Source: JADLEX01 sp964586775
GTDB taxonomy: Bacteria; Lernaellota; Lernaellaia; JACKCT01
Reading direction: 5' to 3'
Assembly: GCA_964586775.1 (NCBI GenBank)
Contig: CAZPJD010000054.1
Coordinates: forward strand, 1 to 8,488
Length of the DNA stretch: 8,488 nt
Shown here: in pieces, positions 6,851 to 8,488 of the stretch
Position numbering within the stretch: position 1 is the stretch's first letter
Layout: each line of letters opens with the position of its first letter
Translations under genes and position numbers: made by a program
The notes under the pieces: generated by a model
The model's input: the letters and a program-made list of their open reading frames with translations, nothing else
What the model was told of the DNA's origin: nothing
The model's database searches: none

Positions 6851-8488
6851 CAATCGACGTCCGGGGCAGGTTCGGGCCGTTTCACCTCGCGAAGCAGATC
6901 GGGCTTGAGCGGCTCGACGCCCCGCGCCTTGCCGTACGCGATCCACTTGGCCACCGCCTCGCGGTAATGCGCGGCGTGCGCGCTTTCCTCTTCCTCTTCG
7001 TCCTCGTCAACATCACGATCGACCGAGAGGTGATAGGGGAAGGGATCGTTCGGCCTGCGCATCTTCCAGATGATCTCGCCCATGTTGGGAACCTGATCGG
7101 GCACGTCCCACACCTGCCGCGACGACCACTCGGAAACCGCGGAAACCGCGGGGTTGTACGTGAGCGGCACCTGACGTTCGATCGCGGTGTAGGGCTCGGC
7201 GTCGGGCGTCATGGTGAACGCGTCGTACATGGGCGCGACGTTCTTGTCGTAAATCGTGAGCGAGGGCAGGCCGAGGATCAGTTCGATGGTCAGCCACATG
7301 CTCGACATCGAATAGAACGTGTGGCTCGTGTGGCCGCGCTTGGCCCAGGGGCTGATGACGAAGCCCAGGCTCCGGTGCGCGTCGATGTGATCCGCGCCGG
7401 ACTGCGGGTCGTCCTGCATCACGAAGATCGCCGTTTCGTTCCAGTAGGGCGAGTGGCTGACGTACTCGACCAGCTTGCCGAGCGCCGCGTCGTTGTCGGC
7501 CACGTAGAACTCGGGGGTCGGCGCGCCGGGATCGCCGCCCGAGGTGTGATCGTTGGGAAGCGAGATGTAAACGAGCGGCGGCCAGAGGCCCTTGTCGAAG
7601 TCGTTGAAGACCTCTTTCAGTTTGGTTTCGTCGGAAAGCCCCAGGTTCCAGAATCCGTACCGAATATTGACGTAGGGGTAGAGCTTGTCGATGTCGGTCA
7701 CGACGTTCGCGATCTGGCCATAGACGCGGAACTGCCGGCCCAGATCGACGAGCTTCTCAAAGATCGTGCCGCCCTCGGATGCCTGCGATCCGTACATCAC
7801 CGTCCAGATCTCGCCCACCGCGCCGGGCGCTTTGTGCGACTTCTCGGTGAAGTCGTTCGAGACCATCGCCTGCGACCACATGTGGCCCATCAGCGACGCC
7901 TCGGTTTCCGAAAAGAAATTGTCGCAGTTGGTGAAACGACGCGCGATCGCGTGCTGATTCGGCGTGTAGTAATCGCCGCAGAACACACACAGGCTGGGGT
8001 CGGCCTCGGTGTCGTCGAGGTCGCCGAGAATTTGGTCGTAGGTCTTGTTCTCTTTCATCACGAAGATCACGCGCTTGATCTGCTCGCTTGGCACGCCGCG
8101 CTCGGTGGGGATCGGCGACTCGAAATCGAGATCGGTGAAAAAGTTCGCCGCGCGCAGGTTGTTGTCGTGTACTTCCTGCGTGAGCGCCGCGAAGTCGCCG
8201 TCGTCCGGGCGATCGAAGACCGAAAACGTGCCGGGCTGCGAACTGGCGCTGCCGCCCGGGCCGCGACCCTGGCCTTTGGCGTTGCTGACGTACACCACGT
8301 CTTCGATGTCGTCGGTTACCACCGCGGCGGGGTACCACCCTGTCGGGATGTGTCCTTTCAGCGCGTTCGTATTCGTGTTGATGACCGCGACCGAGTTGTA
8401 TCCCGAGCACGCGACATACAGATCGTCGCCCGACAGCCACATCGTCGTGGGCATATGGCCAAAAACATCCTGCGTGGGATTCACGTCG
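6850..8488 (-). CDS. YncE-like beta-propeller / phosphoesterase fusion protein, N terminus missing
   Basis: The frame stays open to the window edge, so the true start is outside; residue numbers here count from the codon at 8484. Residues about 10-70 show two YncE/YVTN propeller-type blades (DDLYVACSGYNSVAVINTNT and VVYVSNAKGQG). Residues about 135-430 are a PF04185-type phosphoesterase of the alkaline phosphatase superfamily: IFVMKENKTYDQILGDL (Glu145, Asn146), then TPNQHAIARRFTNCDNFF, then LPNDHT (Asp312, His313), then DDPQSGADHIDAHRS (Asp358, Asp359, Asp365, His366, His370), positions expected to bind metal or take part in catalysis. The arrangement matches proteins annotated as bifunctional YncE/alkaline phosphatase family; they are usually exported and hydrolyse phosphoesters, but substrate is unknown here. 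After the domain comes a region ending in an acidic run (491-500, mostly Glu) and a short charged tail. It is translationally coupled to the YbjN-like gene. Whether a signal peptide exists cannot be seen. Confidence 0.93.
   Translation of the reverse strand, partial: DVNPTQDVFGHMPTTMWLSGDDLYVACSGYNSVAVINTNTNALKGHIPTGWYPAAVVTDDIEDVVYVSNAKGQGRGPGGSASSQPGTFSVFDRPDDGDFAALTQEVHDNNLRAANFFTDLDFESPIPTERGVPSEQIKRVIFVMKENKTYDQILGDLDDTEADPSLCVFCGDYYTPNQHAIARRFTNCDNFFSETEASLMGHMWSQAMVSNDFTEKSHKAPGAVGEIWTVMYGSQASEGGTIFEKLVDLGRQFRVYGQIANVVTDIDKLYPYVNIRYGFWNLGLSDETKLKEVFNDFDKGLWPPLVYISLPNDHTSGGDPGAPTPEFYVADNDAALGKLVEYVSHSPYWNETAIFVMQDDPQSGADHIDAHRSLGFVISPWAKRGHTSHTFYSMSSMWLTIELILGLPSLTIYDKNVAPMYDAFTMTPDAEPYTAIERQVPLTYNPAVSAVSEWSSRQVWDVPDQVPNMGEIIWKMRRPNDPFPYHLSVDRDVDEDEEEEESAHAAHYREAVAKWIAYGKARGVEPLKPDLLREVKRPEPAPDVD
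7132..7149. repeat. 9-bp tandem duplication inside the phosphoesterase gene
   Basis: GGAAACCGC occurs twice back to back (7132-7140 and 7141-7149). Being nine bases it keeps the frame and doubles an Ala-Val-Ser triplet (AVSAVS, near residues 447-452) in the C-terminal region after the catalytic domain. It looks like a small replication-slippage event without a clear functional meaning. Confidence 0.7.

Noticed and set aside
6851..6946. 32-residue upstream extension of the YbjN-like protein
   Set aside because: It lies inside the phosphoesterase coding region, has an Arg-rich shadow composition, and would bury a clear signal peptide.
1..8488. A new multi-gene system such as defence, secretion or biosynthesis
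   Set aside because: The genes are familiar housekeeping or common accessory families, split by a terminator and at least one internal promoter, with no mobile-element, nuclease, toxin or repeat signatures linking them.

Overview
The window is a high-G+C stretch (roughly 60-65% by eye) of ordinary-looking bacterial chromosome. Every supported gene lies on the minus strand, so transcription runs from high to low coordinates. Dense codon-biased genes, short gaps, a DivIVA-DUF167 pair, an AidB-type acyl-CoA dehydrogenase and a YncE-phosphoesterase fusion suggest a free-living high-G+C bacterium of the deltaproteobacterial sphere (Myxococcota, Desulfobacterota or a related uncultured phylum). That placement is inferred from gene content and style, not from a marker gene. 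No tRNA, rRNA, CRISPR array, insertion sequence, integrase or phage gene is visible.

In transcription order: (1) 8488-6850, the C-terminal part of a YncE-like beta-propeller / phosphoesterase protein, cut by the window edge; (2) 6850-6371, a small exported protein resembling the YbjN family, overlapping the first by one base (TGATG); (3) 6278-5775, a DivIVA-domain coiled-coil protein preceded by a good sigma70-like promoter; (4) 5770-5480, a DUF167/YggU protein 4 nt behind it; (5) 5379-3685, an AidB-like acyl-CoA dehydrogenase with a strong ribosome binding site and a possible promoter of its own; (6) 3608-246, a complete cobalamin-dependent methionine synthase (metH) with all four modules; (7) a strong intrinsic terminator at 121-158; and (8) 69-1, the first 23 codons of a probable aconitase.

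Functionally the genes fall into separate small units: an exported phosphatase-like pair, a polar/cell-envelope organiser with its conserved companion, and three metabolic genes (acyl-CoA oxidation or AidB-like function, methionine regeneration, TCA cycle). I see no evidence that they form one system, and no defence, biosynthetic or mobile cluster. The least explained parts are the secreted YbjN-like protein coupled to the phosphoesterase, and the role of the AidB-like enzyme. No gene-free stretch exceeds 300 bases; the longest gap (70-245) holds the metH terminator and the aconitase ribosome binding site.
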